Assembly (NCBI RefSeq): GCF_004365705.1
Contig: NZ_SOBN01000001.1
Coordinates: forward strand, 1,752,555-1,816,554
DNA from: Streptomyces sp. 846.5
GTDB taxonomy: Bacteria; Actinomycetota; Actinomycetes; Streptomycetales; Streptomycetaceae
Reading direction: 5' to 3'
Length of the DNA stretch: 64,000 bases
In this document: positions 34,394-43,757 of the stretch, piece after piece
Numbering within the stretch: the first letter of the stretch is position 1
Layout: the number at the start of each line of letters is the position of its first letter
Translations under genes and position numbers: made by a program
The notes under the pieces: model-generated
The model's input: the letters and a program-made list of their open reading frames with translations, nothing else
The model's database searches: none
Told to the model about the DNA's origin: nothing

Positions 34394-36187
34394 ATGTCCG
34401 CCAGACCCAACCGCCGTACCGTGCTGCGCAGTGCGGCCGTAGCCGCCGCTATCCCACTGGTCGGCAACCTCGCCACCGAGGCGGCCTTCGCCGCGTCACC
34501 CGCCCGCGGAGCCGACGACCTGGGCGCCAACGTCCTCGTCTTCGACCCGTCCATGGGCGATGCGGCGATCCAGGCCCAGGTCGACGCTGTGTTCAACACT
34601 CAGCAGTCCAACCAGTTCGGCACCGAGCGGTACGCCCTGGCCTTCAAGCCGGGCACCTACAACGTCGACATCAACGTCGGCTTCTACACCCATGTGCTCG
34701 GGCTGGGCGACAGCCCCGACGATGTGGTGATCAACGGTCATGTCACGGTCGACGCCCAGTGGTTGGGCGGCAACGGCACCCAGAACTTCTGGCGCGCCGC
34801 CGAGAACCTGTGCATCGTCCCGCCGGACGGCCTGGAGCGCTGGGCGGTCGCCCAGGCGGGCCCGATGCGCCGCGCCCACATCAAGGGCAACATGACGCTG
34901 TGGCCGAGCCCGCCCGGAAACCGCTGGTCCAGCGGCGGGTTCCTCGCCGACAGTGTGGTGGATGGCCAGGTCGACTCCGGTTCGCAGCAGCAGTGGCTGT
35001 CCCGCAACGACACCTTCGGCAGCTGGACCGGCTCCAACTGGAACATGGTCTTCGTCGGCACCCAGGGCGCCCCCGCCCAGCACTTCCCCAACCCGGCCTG
35101 GACCGTGGTCGATCAGACCCCGGTCGTCCGCGAGAAGCCGTTCGTCACGGTGGCGCACGACGGCTCGTACCGCGTCTTCGTCCCCGCGCTGCGCCGCGAC
35201 TCCACCGGGACCACCTGGGCCGGCGGCCGGGCAGCCGGACAGAGCGTCCCGCTGTCCCGGTTCCACGTGGCCCGGCCCGGGGACTCCGCCGCCGCCATCA
35301 ACCGGTCCCTGGACCGGGGCCAGCATGTGCTGTTCACTCCCGGCGTCTACGCCCTCTCCGCCCCCCTGCGGGTCAACCGCCCGGGCACCGTCGTCCTCGG
35401 CCTGGGACTGGCCACGCTCCAGGCCACGAACGGCAATTCGCTGATCGAGGTCGCCGACGTCGGCGGCGTCACCGTCGCCGGCCTGCTCCTTGAGGCGGCA
35501 TCGGCCGACTCCCCGGTGCTGCTCCGGGTCGGCCACGGTTCCTGCCGCACCAGGCACAGCGAGAACCCCACCGTCCTCTTCGACGTCTACGCCCGCATCG
35601 GCGGCGCGCTCGCGGGCGGCGCCACGGTCAGCATCCAGATCGACAGCAACGACGTGGTCTGCGACAACCTCTGGCTCTGGCGCGCCGACCACGGCAACGC
35701 CGGCACCGTCGGCTGGTCGGTCAACCCGGCCGACACCGGCTTCCTCGTCAACGGCGACCGGGTCACCGCCTACGGACTGGCAGTTGAGCACTACCAGAAG
35801 TACGAGGTGCTCTGGAACGGCAACCACGGCCGTACCTACTTCTTCCAGAACGAGCACCCGTACGACGTCCCCACCCAGTCCGCGTGGGTCCACGGCTCCA
35901 CCAACGGCTACGCCTCCTACAAGGTGGCCGACCAGGTCACCGACCACCTGGCCTGGGGCCTGGGCAGCTACTGCTACTTCGACCTGTCGGCGAACATCTA
36001 CACCGACCGGGCCTACGAGGTCCCGGACACCCCCGGCGTCGTCTTCACCGACCTGATGACGGTCTGCCTGAACGGCCCGGGCGGCGGGGGCATCCTGCAC
36101 TGCATCAACACCACCGGCGATCCGGTCGAGAACGGCTTCGGCACCTTCTACATGAAGAGCTACTCGAACGGCGTCGGGACGGTCTGA
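34394..36187 (+). CDS. Secreted parallel beta-helix protein, probable carbohydrate-active enzyme
   Basis: This is a 597-residue protein with a Tat-type signal (NRRTVLRSAAVAAAIPLVGN). The mature part has serial beta-helix rungs (GVTVAGLLLEAASADSPVLLRVG, VVCDNLWLWRADHGNAGTVGW, FLVNGDRVTAYGLAVEHYQKYEVLWNG) like those of pectate-lyase-type and GH55-type enzymes. From memory, close relatives in Streptomyces are often labelled adenylyl cyclase, which the sequence does not support. The shared operator with the GH16 laminarinase suggests action on beta-glucan. Catalytic residues cannot be named. The start ATG 34394 follows GGGAGA. Confidence 0.65.
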   Translation: MSARPNRRTVLRSAAVAAAIPLVGNLATEAAFAASPARGADDLGANVLVFDPSMGDAAIQAQVDAVFNTQQSNQFGTERYALAFKPGTYNVDINVGFYTHVLGLGDSPDDVVINGHVTVDAQWLGGNGTQNFWRAAENLCIVPPDGLERWAVAQAGPMRRAHIKGNMTLWPSPPGNRWSSGGFLADSVVDGQVDSGSQQQWLSRNDTFGSWTGSNWNMVFVGTQGAPAQHFPNPAWTVVDQTPVVREKPFVTVAHDGSYRVFVPALRRDSTGTTWAGGRAAGQSVPLSRFHVARPGDSAAAINRSLDRGQHVLFTPGVYALSAPLRVNRPGTVVLGLGLATLQATNGNSLIEVADVGGVTVAGLLLEAASADSPVLLRVGHGSCRTRHSENPTVLFDVYARIGGALAGGATVSIQIDSNDVVCDNLWLWRADHGNAGTVGWSVNPADTGFLVNGDRVTAYGLAVEHYQKYEVLWNGNHGRTYFFQNEHPYDVPTQSAWVHGSTNGYASYKVADQVTDHLAWGLGSYCYFDLSANIYTDRAYEVPDTPGVVFTDLMTVCLNGPGGGGILHCINTTGDPVENGFGTFYMKSYSNGVGTV

Positions 36188-36200
36188 TCGTCCTGACGGC

Positions 36201-36233
36201 GGTGACCCCCTGACGCATCGTCAGGGGGTCACC
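36201..36233 (+). terminator. 15-bp terminator after the beta-helix gene
   Basis: GGTGACCCCCTGACG (36201-36215) pairs perfectly with 36219-36233 around CAT, 13 bases past the stop. Confidence 0.9.
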
Positions 36234-36354
36234 GGCGCACCGCCGAAGCCCGTTCGGGCGGCGGGATGCGGCGTAGTGGGCGCTGGTCCTCGACTGCCTC
36301 TGGACTCACGCCGGAGGTCGAGCGACCCGTCGGTGACGGGCGCTTCGCGCGTTC

Positions 36355-36691
36355 TCAGTCGGTTGCCTTGGGATGTCCGACGCCTGCGTAGTTGATCCAG
36401 CAGGTCTTGCGATCGACATCGAGCAGATACCAGATGCGACCACCGCCAGTGACCTCGATCTGCCACTGCGGGCAGCTCCTGCCCTTGTACGTACCATCGG
36501 CCAGCTTGTACTTCAGTCGGGAATGCCGGGGTGTTTGTACCGTCGGGCCCGGATTGGTGCGCATCTCACGCCAGGCCCCGACAAGGTTGGCCGGTGTCCC
36601 AGCCCTTGCCGGCCTCGTTGCTGGCGAATCGGACGTCGTACTCACCCGCCCCTGGAGGGGGTGCGGCCCGCTCGCCTCTCTTTCCAGTCAC
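36355..36691 (-). pseudogene. Toxin gene of a toxin-antitoxin pair, frameshifted
   Basis: Translation from GTG 36691 (overlapping the antitoxin stop, GTGA) reads GEYDVRFASNEAGKGW and then hits a stop within about 13 codons. The next frame resumes with TPANLVGAWREM and ends normally with PQWQIEVTGGGRIWYLLDVD and HPKATD at 36355. From memory, intact homologues have about seven residues between the KGW and PANL segments, while only four bases lie between them here. A deletion of roughly 17 bases near 36600 would explain the shift. The family is a RelE-like or Txe-like actinobacterial toxin. The gene is therefore probably inactive. Confidence 0.7.
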
Positions 36692-37173
36692 TCGTCATCC
36701 ACCTCGGGCAGGGTGACACGGCCGAGATCAGCGCCGCCGTCAGCGGTCAAGGCTGCGAAGAGCTCGGGGTCGGAGTAGACCTCGGCTGTGTGCTTCCAGG
36801 CCGTGATGACGGTGGCGATGGGGTCGATGAGTCCGAGGGAGGTGCTGGCCCTTGCGGTGTCGACGAGTTCGATGAGGAACTCGCGGACTGCTTCGGTGGG
36901 CAGGAATCGGACCCAGGGGAAGGCTTCGGGGAACACGTTGGTAAGGAGGTCGACGGCGACTGGGTCGCTCTTTATGAGAGCGACGAACATGCGGGTGGTG
37001 GAGTCGACGATCTCTACGACCTGCTCGGCCCGGGCTGCGGTTGTGAGGTAGAGGTCTTCGTCTCCTCGGCGGGTGAGGCGGATGCCGTGGCGAGGTGCTC
37101 GGTCCATTTTGGCGACGGTGTCTACGGGTCTCTGGATGAGCTCGGAGAACGTTACCTGAGGGTTCGGACTCAT
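36688..37173 (-). CDS. Prevent-host-death-type antitoxin
   Basis: This is a 161-residue protein with a Phd/YefM-like N-terminus: VTFSELIQRPVDTVAKMDRAPRHGIRLTRRGDEDLYLTT, the DNA-binding and dimer part. A longer helical C-terminus follows (FPWVRFLPTEAVREFLIELVDTA and WKHTAEVYSDPELFAALT). ATG 37173 matches the usual start MSPNPQVTF; upstream in-frame starts add unrelated residues. The stop overlaps the GTG of the adjacent broken toxin gene. It may still autorepress the operon. Confidence 0.78.
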   Translation of the reverse strand: MSPNPQVTFSELIQRPVDTVAKMDRAPRHGIRLTRRGDEDLYLTTAARAEQVVEIVDSTTRMFVALIKSDPVAVDLLTNVFPEAFPWVRFLPTEAVREFLIELVDTARASTSLGLIDPIATVITAWKHTAEVYSDPELFAALTADGGADLGRVTLPEVDDE

Positions 37174-37252
37174 AGTTGGAAGGTAGTTCAAAACTCTTTC
37201 GCCGTCCATCAGATTCACCCGTCCGGGGTCCGAGTTCGCTGGGCGCTGAAAC

Positions 37253-37846
37253 ATGGGGGTGCCGCCCGAGCAGGCAGTGCGACGGGCGCGCAGCAGCGGT
37301 GCGGTTTACATGGGTGTGCTTGTCGCGTGCATCGTCGGGCCGGCCCTGCTGGTCCGCCCCACCGCGGACCCGTCGGTCGCCGTGTTCTTCCTCGCGCTGT
37401 TCGCGGGCATTCTCACCGCCGCGTTTCCGGCCCGGTGCAAGGCCAAGGGGGTGCCGCGCGTTCACGGCCCGAACCACCGCCTGATCACCGGACGTACCTC
37501 GACCGGGGAACGCACCATCGATCTGCGCCGGCTCAAGCGCGTCACCAGTTTCGTGATCCCGAGCAAGGGCAGCAGCGTCGAGGTGCTGGTGGTCGTGGAC
37601 TCGCGCGGCGTCCGCCTGGGCCTGACCGACCTCGCGAGCTACCAGTTCGTCGGCAAAGCAGTCCGAATCCAGGCGAAGCAGCTGGGGCTCCCTGCAGTGC
37701 GGGTATCACGCCGGGCGCGGTATCTCCTGGACGCCGGCGAGCTGCCCTGGTGGCGCGGTTCCCTGTCCGTCCTGGGGACGATCGCCTACGGCCTCGCCAT
37801 CACCTTCGTGAGCATAGCCACCGCGCTGACCCTTGCCGCGTCTTGA
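37253..37846 (+). CDS. Hypothetical membrane protein, 197 residues
   Basis: I do not recognise the family. Two hydrophobic helices lie at about residues 20-58 (GVLVACIVGPALLV and VAVFFLALFAGILTAAF), then a soluble middle (about 70-150) with TIDLRRLKRVTSFVIPSKGSSVEVLVVVD that resembles a PH-like beta domain, and a C-terminal helix (about 168-193). The topology suggests a bacterial PH-domain membrane protein. It is divergent from the antitoxin gene, with which it shares a short intergenic region. Confidence 0.65.
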   Translation: MGVPPEQAVRRARSSGAVYMGVLVACIVGPALLVRPTADPSVAVFFLALFAGILTAAFPARCKAKGVPRVHGPNHRLITGRTSTGERTIDLRRLKRVTSFVIPSKGSSVEVLVVVDSRGVRLGLTDLASYQFVGKAVRIQAKQLGLPAVRVSRRARYLLDAGELPWWRGSLSVLGTIAYGLAITFVSIATALTLAAS

Positions 37847-37980
37847 GACCCCGGCGGCGTGCCGTCCCGTGCCGGTGGCCGTGGAGGCGGACAGGAAGAG
37901 CTCCCCACCTCCCTGGCCACCTCTCCAGATCAAAGCTCGGCAACGGTGCGGGTGCGGCCGTCGCGCATGGCCCCGCACGG

Positions 37981-40029
37981 TCAGGGAGCGACCGGCGCCG
38001 GGTCCGGGCCGGCGTGGGTCCAGAGGTAGTCGAGGACCAGCGCCCATTTGAAGGCGGCCTGTTCGTTGTTGGAGGCGCCGCCGTGGCCGCCCTCGGTGTT
38101 CTCGTAGTAGTGGACGGTGTGGCCCAGGGCCAGCATCCGGGCGGCCATCTTGCGGGCATGGCCCGGATGCACCCGGTCGTCCCGGGTGGAGGTGGCGAAC
38201 AGGACCGGCGGATAGCCGGGCTCCGCACGGAGGTTGTGGTACGGCGAGTAATCGCTGATCCAGGCCCACTCGACGGGGTCGTCCGGATCGCCGTACTCGG
38301 CCGTCCAGGAGGCCCCGGCGAGCAGCCGGTGGTAGCGCCGCATGTCCAGCAGCGGGACCTGGGCGGCGACGGCCGCGAACAGTTCGGGGTAGCGGGTGAG
38401 CATCACGCCCATCAGCAGCCCGCCGTTGCTGCCGCCCTGGATCACCAGCTCCGCAGGGGTGGTGACGCCTCGTCGGACCAGGTCGGAGGCGACGGCCGCG
38501 AAGTCCTCGTAGACCTTGTGCCGCCCTGCCTTGACCGCCTGGGTGTGCCACTCGGGTCCGTACTCGCCGCCGCCGCGGATGTTGGCCAGGACGTAGGTCC
38601 CGCCGCGCTCCAGCCAGCCGCGGCCGATCACGCCGAGGTAGTCCGGCGTGAGCGACACCTCGAAGCCGCCGTAGCCGGTGAGCAGGGTGCGGGCGCCGCC
38701 GGCGCCACTCCCCTCCCGTGGGCGGACGACGAAGTAGGGGATCTGCGTGCCGTCCTCGGAGGCGGTGAAGTACTGTTCGACGCTCATCCCCTCGGCGTCG
38801 AAGAAGGCCGGCGCCCGCTTGAGCACCGCGACCTCGCCGCCGACGACGCCCCGGCCGAGCGTCGGCGGGGTGGTGAAACCGCTGGTGACAACGTAGAACT
38901 CGTCGTCGTCCTCCGGACTGGTGTCGACGATCGCGGCCGCACCCAGCGGCACCGTCCCGGGGAGCGGCGCAGAGGTCCAGGGGCCGTTGGCGGCCGGGGT
39001 CAGCACCCGCAGCTCACTGGTGACATCGCGCAGAACGGTCAGCAGCAGGTGGTTCCGGGTCCAGCTGTAGCCCTCCAGGGAGGTACGGGCGTCCGGCTCG
39101 AAGACGGTGGTGAAGTCCCGGCCGCCGGCCAGGAACTCCTCGAAGCCGATGGCCAGCAGCGCGCCCGCCGGATGCTCCCGGCCGCCGGTCTGCCACGGTG
39201 AACGGGGCCGTACCAGCAGCCACTCCCGGTGCACCGACGTCTCAGCGTCCTCGGGGACGTCCACCCGCACCAAGTCGCCTTCGGCCGGGCGCAGATAGAG
39301 CTCGCTGCGGTAGAAGTCGATCGACCGGTAGACGAAGTCGCGCTCGAACCCTGGCGTCGGATCGTGGTACGCGCCCACCGAGACGTCGTCGGACCGGCCC
39401 TCGAAGACCGTCACCGCCTGGTCCGGCGAGGTGCCGCGGCGCCACTCCTTCGTCAGCCTGGGATAGCCCGAGTCGGTCAGCGAGCCCTCGCCGAAGTCGG
39501 TGCCGACGTAGACCCGGTCGGCGTCGATCCAGCCGACCCGGCTCTTGGCCTCGGGGAGGGCGAAGCCGTCCTTGACGAACCGGCGCTCCTCGATGTCGAA
39601 CTCCCGGACCACGGAGGCGTCCGCGCCGCCGCGGGAGAGCTCGACCAGGGCGAGCCGGTGCCCCGGCCGCAGCACGGTGGCGCCGTGCCACACCCAGTTC
39701 TCGTCCTCGTCCCGGGCGAGCGTGTCGACGTCCAGGACCACGTCCCAGGCGGGGGCGTCGGTGCGGTACTCGTCCAGGGTGGTGCGCCGCCACAGGCCGC
39801 GCGGATGCTCGGCGTCCTGCCAGAAGTTGTAGAGGTGCCCGCCGCGCCGCGTCACATAGGGGATGCGCCCGTCCGCGTCCAGCACGTCACGCAGGCTCTG
39901 GCGCAGAGCGTCGAAGGCCGGGCCGGTGGCGAACCGCCCGGTCGACTCCTCGTTGCGGGCGCGCACCCAGTCCAGGGCCTGCTCGCCGGTCACGTCCTCC
40001 AGCCACAGGTACGGATCATCGTCAGCCAT
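37981..40029 (-). CDS. Prolyl oligopeptidase family serine peptidase (S9A)
   Basis: This is a 682-residue cytosolic peptidase. The N-terminus (DDPYLWLEDVTGEQALDWVRARN) is the S9A start and is followed by a seven-bladed propeller. The C-terminal alpha/beta-hydrolase holds the catalytic Ser in QGGSNGGLLMG, Asp in TRDDRVHPGHA and His in EGGHGGASN. GRGWLERGGTYVLANIRGGGEYGPEWH is also conserved. It cleaves short proline-containing peptides. ATG 40029 is chosen over longer in-frame extensions, which cover the divergent promoter and lack homology. It is monocistronic and divergent from the radical SAM gene. Confidence 0.93.
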   Translation of the reverse strand: MADDDPYLWLEDVTGEQALDWVRARNEESTGRFATGPAFDALRQSLRDVLDADGRIPYVTRRGGHLYNFWQDAEHPRGLWRRTTLDEYRTDAPAWDVVLDVDTLARDEDENWVWHGATVLRPGHRLALVELSRGGADASVVREFDIEERRFVKDGFALPEAKSRVGWIDADRVYVGTDFGEGSLTDSGYPRLTKEWRRGTSPDQAVTVFEGRSDDVSVGAYHDPTPGFERDFVYRSIDFYRSELYLRPAEGDLVRVDVPEDAETSVHREWLLVRPRSPWQTGGREHPAGALLAIGFEEFLAGGRDFTTVFEPDARTSLEGYSWTRNHLLLTVLRDVTSELRVLTPAANGPWTSAPLPGTVPLGAAAIVDTSPEDDDEFYVVTSGFTTPPTLGRGVVGGEVAVLKRAPAFFDAEGMSVEQYFTASEDGTQIPYFVVRPREGSGAGGARTLLTGYGGFEVSLTPDYLGVIGRGWLERGGTYVLANIRGGGEYGPEWHTQAVKAGRHKVYEDFAAVASDLVRRGVTTPAELVIQGGSNGGLLMGVMLTRYPELFAAVAAQVPLLDMRRYHRLLAGASWTAEYGDPDDPVEWAWISDYSPYHNLRAEPGYPPVLFATSTRDDRVHPGHARKMAARMLALGHTVHYYENTEGGHGGASNNEQAAFKWALVLDYLWTHAGPDPAPVAP

Positions 40030-40125
40030 CCCAAGAGTCTGGCACGGCAGGCCATGGAGGCATAATCGCTCATGTGTTCTATTCTTGACTCCGGGGGCCG
40101 GACACACAGACTCAGAGGAGACGCC

Positions 40126-41160
40126 ATGCGCTGGCAGAATCTCAGTGCCGACGGCACCGCCGGCACGGCCACGGCGGCGCTGTTCGGCCTCGACACGGTG
40201 ACGCGCACCTTCGACACCCCGGAGTTCCGCGGCATCACCTTCCACGAGGTGCGCGCCCGGTCGATCATCAACCGGGTACCCGGCGCCTCCCGGATGCCGT
40301 TCGCCTGGACCGTCAACCCGTACCGGGGCTGCACCCACGCCTGCGTCTACTGCTTCGCGCGCAGCACCCACAGCTATCTCGACCTGGACACCGGGCACGA
40401 CTTCGACAGCCAGATCGTCGTCAAGGTCAACGCCGCCGAGCTGCTGCGCCGCGAACTCGCCGCGCCGCGCTGGGCGGGCGACCACATCGCCATGGGCACC
40501 AACGTGGACTGCTACCAGCGCGCCGAGGGCCGCTACCGACTGATGCCCGGCATCCTGACCGCGCTGCGCGACCGGGCGAACCCGTTCTCCATCCTGACCA
40601 AGGGCTCACTCATCCTGCGCGACCTGCCGATCCTCGAACAGGCCGCCCGGGTCACCGAGGTCTCCGTCGCCGTCTCCATCGGCCTCACCGACCAGGACCT
40701 GTGGCGCAGCGTGGAACCCGGCACCCCCTCCCCCGTCAAACGCCTGGAGGTCTGCCGCACGATGAACGACCACGGCATACCCTGCGGCGTGCTGATGGCC
40801 CCGGTGCTCCCGTTCCTCTCCGACTCGCCCGAACAGCTGCGGGCCACCGTCCACGCCATCGCCGCCGCGGGCGCGACCTCCGTCACCCCACTGGTCCTGC
40901 ACCTGCGCCCCGGGGCCCGCGAGTGGTACTTCCAGTGGCTCGCCGAACACCGCCCCGACCTGGTCCGCCGCTACCAGGCGCTCTACCGCCAGGGCGCCTA
41001 CGCCCCCACCTGGTACCAGCGCCGCATCACCCGCCAGGTCCACGACCTCGCCACCGAATACGGCATCGGCCCCACCCAGGGGCTCCGACGCGCAACCGCT
41101 CCGGCCCTGAGCGAGGAAGCCGCAGAGCCCCCGGAGCCGACCCAGCTCCGGCTGATCTGA
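40126..41160 (+). CDS. Rv2578c-type radical SAM protein
   Basis: This is a 344-residue radical SAM enzyme with the CX3CX2C cluster motif in YRGCTHACVYCFARSTH and the flanking NPYRGC/ARSTH signature of the Rv2578c/spore-photoproduct-lyase-like branch. HIAMGTNVDCYQRAEGRYRLM and SILTKGSLILRD follow. A 4Fe-4S cluster would cleave S-adenosylmethionine. The substrate is unknown, though this branch is often linked to DNA damage. ATG 40126 follows AGAGGAG at 5 bases. The C-terminal 25 residues are Pro/Glu/Ala-rich. Confidence 0.9.
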   Translation: MRWQNLSADGTAGTATAALFGLDTVTRTFDTPEFRGITFHEVRARSIINRVPGASRMPFAWTVNPYRGCTHACVYCFARSTHSYLDLDTGHDFDSQIVVKVNAAELLRRELAAPRWAGDHIAMGTNVDCYQRAEGRYRLMPGILTALRDRANPFSILTKGSLILRDLPILEQAARVTEVSVAVSIGLTDQDLWRSVEPGTPSPVKRLEVCRTMNDHGIPCGVLMAPVLPFLSDSPEQLRATVHAIAAAGATSVTPLVLHLRPGAREWYFQWLAEHRPDLVRRYQALYRQGAYAPTWYQRRITRQVHDLATEYGIGPTQGLRRATAPALSEEAAEPPEPTQLRLI

Positions 41161-41479
41161 TCACCGGCGTCGCCGGCGAGAGCCTCGGCCAACTCCCGCC
41201 CGACTTCGGTTCGGGGCCTGCTCGACCACAGCCAGAACCCTGCGCGCTGCGTAGCCGCCGACCGGGTCGTCAGCGCTTCGCGCAACCCGCGTCGAACGCG
41301 GACAGGTACGCGCGCCCTGGCAGGCAACGGCGACCACATCCCGGCGCTTCCCGCCCACTGGTGAACTCCCGCTCTTGAACCGAATACCCGGCAGATCTCA
41401 GAACCGGGGCGTGCCCTGCCGGCCGTGACCGAGGGAGACTCCGAGGTCGGTCACGCTTCCAACGCAGTACCGTGGGCCG
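41161..41479. other. Intergenic stretch with no supportable gene
   Basis: A short GC-rich hairpin (CCGGCGTCGCCGG) directly follows the radical SAM stop. The rest carries only short ORFs without ribosome sites, including a minus-strand one with a plausible helical segment (GRELAEALAGDA) but no recognised family. Confidence 0.5.
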
Positions 41480-41869
41480 GTGAATGAGATGCGGGCCCCG
41501 ACGGCGGGGATGACGATCAGCGTTCGGACGCGCCAGGACGTAGTGATCGTCGATCGGGAGCGCTTTGTCGCTTCGGCCCGCGCGGCGTACCGCGAAGCCT
41601 CCCCTGAAATCACCGAGGAGAGGGCAGTCGAGGACATCCGCGATGTCTACGACGCCGCATGGGCTCTGCTGGACCGTTTCGGTCGACTCGCAGCCGACGC
41701 ACCAGCGTCCGCCGGACTCCCCGGTCAGCGGATTCTGAACCGCTCAGACGGACTTTCACCTGCGGGCGAGCGCAAGCAGATCGTGCTGAACGATCCGCAA
41801 CCGCTACAGGACTACGGCTGCTTCATACCCGAGACGTATGACCCGTTCGACATCCCTCCTGGGGTGTGA
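41480..41869 (+). CDS. Hypothetical protein, about 120-129 residues
   Basis: I do not recognise the family. The frame has good codon bias and a coherent acidic helical stretch (VIVDRERFVASARAAYREASPEITEERAVEDIRDVYDAAWALLDRFG). It ends with QPLQDYGCFIPETYDPFDIPPGV. The start is uncertain among GTG 41480, ATG 41489 and ATG 41510. The third gives MTISVRTRQDVVIVD, which reads best. There is no membrane segment or signal. Confidence 0.55.
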   Translation: MNEMRAPTAGMTISVRTRQDVVIVDRERFVASARAAYREASPEITEERAVEDIRDVYDAAWALLDRFGRLAADAPASAGLPGQRILNRSDGLSPAGERKQIVLNDPQPLQDYGCFIPETYDPFDIPPGV

Positions 41870-41920
41870 TGCTGTCCAGCGCGACAGGCCACTTCGAAAG
41901 ATCATTTCTGTGAGAGAACC

Positions 41921-42148
41921 TCAGTCGAATGCCCCCGGCCCGAATGCCAGTACCGGTATGAGGACAAGCGTCGCGCTGACTGTCACTGCGACGAGTGCGT
42001 GGTTCCACGGGCGTGTGCCCTTCGGCGCGGCCCATGTAGCGATCTCGCCGATGAGTACAGCCGCAAGCAGCCACAGCAGGATCACGTCCCGCCCGTTCAG
42101 CAGTATGTCGGAAATGAGTCCCACCAGGCCCCCCTTGGTCGGCTGCAC
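41921..42148 (-). CDS. Small two-helix membrane protein
   Basis: This is a 75-residue hypothetical protein with two hydrophobic segments (about residues 20-38, VILLWLLAAVLIGEIATWA, and 49-70, HALVAVTVSATLVLIPVLAFG) joined by a basic loop. GGGGG lies a few bases before ATG 42148 on the minus strand. No function can be assigned. It is convergent with the hypothetical gene at 41480. Confidence 0.55.
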   Translation of the reverse strand: MQPTKGGLVGLISDILLNGRDVILLWLLAAVLIGEIATWAAPKGTRPWNHALVAVTVSATLVLIPVLAFGPGAFD

Positions 42149-42430
42149 ACCCTATTGGGGTTGATCGGCAGAGGGGAAGGCCGAGCCGGATGGCACAGCC
42201 TCATTTGAAGTCTGGAACTGTGGAGGGTCCGCAGATTGCGCAGCGCCCTGTGACTGACCCGCAGCGTGGGGTCGGTGGCGACCACGGTCATGACGGCCGC
42301 GATTGAGCCCGTCGCCGTGACGGTCTCGGATTGCCGCTTCGGCAAGATCAGGTGAGGAAGCTCACCCGAAGGAGCCGCAAGCCGAACAGGGAGGAACGGC
42401 CGCGTCGCCTACCGACTATCGTTGCTCCGC

Positions 42431-43351
42431 ATGATCCGTACCGGGATAGAGATCACAGCGGAGTTGGTCCGGGACCTGCTGCGCGAGCAACACCCGGACC
42501 TGGCCGATCGCCCCTTGAGGCTCGGCGCGCGTGGCTGGGACAACCAGCTGTGGCGGCTCGGTGACGACCTCGCCGTCCGGCTTCCCTGGGCAACGCAGTC
42601 TGCGGACGAGCTGCTGCGAAAAGAGCACGCCTGGCTGCCCGTTCTTGCTCCAGACCTTCCTCTGCCGATCCCCGTCCCGCAACGCCTCGGTGAGCCCTCA
42701 AAACGGTTCCCGCGACCCTGGATCGTCACCACTTGGGTGCCTGGCGCTCCCGCCGACCGCGTCCCCGTCACCAGCGCGGAGGAGGGGGCCGACACCCTGG
42801 CCGCCTTCCTGACGGCTCTTCACCAACCCGCGCCAGACGGAGCACCCACCAGCTGTCAAGGCCGCGGGGGGCCTCTGGCCGAGCACTGCGATGGGTTCAT
42901 CGAGGGGCTCGCCTCGGCCACCGAGCTGGGGCTGATCCCCGACCCGGACGCCGTCCGCGCAGTCTGGGACGACGCCTCCGCCGCGCCCAACTGGGAGGGC
43001 CCGGCGCTGTGGATCCACGGGGACCTGCATCCGGCCAACGTCCTCACCGCGGACGGCACCTTCAGCGGCGTGATCGACTTCGGCGAACTCTGCGCAGGCG
43101 ATCCTGCCTGCGACCTCGCCGCCCCCTGGACACTGCTGCCCGACGGAGCCGTCACCCGCTTCCACGATGCCTACCAGCCCGCCGCAGACGCCGCGACCCT
43201 GCGCCGCGCCCGCGGCTGGGCGGTGATGCGCGCCCTCGGCGGCATCCTCATCGGAGCCGCCGGTGACCACGGCCGCCCCGGCGGCAAGCCCACCTGGGGC
43301 CCACCCGCCCACGCCACGCTGCGACGCCTCATCGCAACGGCTCGGCTCTGA
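42431..43351 (+). CDS. Aminoglycoside phosphotransferase-family kinase
   Basis: This is a 306-residue protein-kinase-like fold enzyme of the APH family. ARGWDNQLWRLGDDLAVRLP forms the nucleotide loop, WIHGDLHPANVLT is the catalytic HGDxxxxN motif, and VIDFGELCAGDPACDLA holds the metal-binding DFG-like Asp. ATG 42431 is taken instead of the TTG three codons earlier. Members phosphorylate aminoglycosides, macrolides or metabolites such as homoserine. Nothing here proves resistance. It has no obvious operon partners. Confidence 0.87.
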   Translation: MIRTGIEITAELVRDLLREQHPDLADRPLRLGARGWDNQLWRLGDDLAVRLPWATQSADELLRKEHAWLPVLAPDLPLPIPVPQRLGEPSKRFPRPWIVTTWVPGAPADRVPVTSAEEGADTLAAFLTALHQPAPDGAPTSCQGRGGPLAEHCDGFIEGLASATELGLIPDPDAVRAVWDDASAAPNWEGPALWIHGDLHPANVLTADGTFSGVIDFGELCAGDPACDLAAPWTLLPDGAVTRFHDAYQPAADAATLRRARGWAVMRALGGILIGAAGDHGRPGGKPTWGPPAHATLRRLIATARL

Positions 43352-43757
43352 GAACTCGCCGCCCACGCATGGCCCACCCTCGTCCGCGCCGCTGCACGGC
43401 GCAGGAGCCTACGCAGCGGACTGCGCCCCGTCTCCGTCTCCCTCCCCGGGTGCTGTCGTGACGCCCAGCTCGACACAGCACCCGGCGATGACGACAGGCC
43501 TGAGCATCGCCGCCCCGGATGGATCGGCGCTATCAGCAGGTCCAAGCTCGTGGCCAAGCGGGCGCGTTGGTGATCAGCCCAGCGACAGGACTGCAACTGG
43601 TCCCCACTCGTGCATCCGAGATGCGCGAGGGTGACACTGCACTGGGCAGGATGGGAACAGGCCGCACGGGCCCAGGATTGCGTCACAACTTGCCCAACCC
43701 GTGTGGCCCATGTCGCGATACGCCCAAATCCGCTTCATCTTCCCGGCCAGGTGATCT
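43352..43757. other. Intergenic stretch of about 400 bases, no supportable gene
   Basis: ORFs exist on both strands but have erratic third-position composition, no ribosome sites and no recognised domains. This is probably decayed sequence typical of the accessory stretch around it. Confidence 0.5.

Noticed and set aside
37981..40485. 834-residue version of the prolyl oligopeptidase
   Set aside because: The extra 152 N-terminal residues overlap the divergent radical SAM gene and show no homology to the family.
43171..43686. 171-residue minus-strand ORF in the 43.4-43.7 kb gap
   Set aside because: Codon bias is poor, half of it is antisense to the kinase gene, and no domain is visible.
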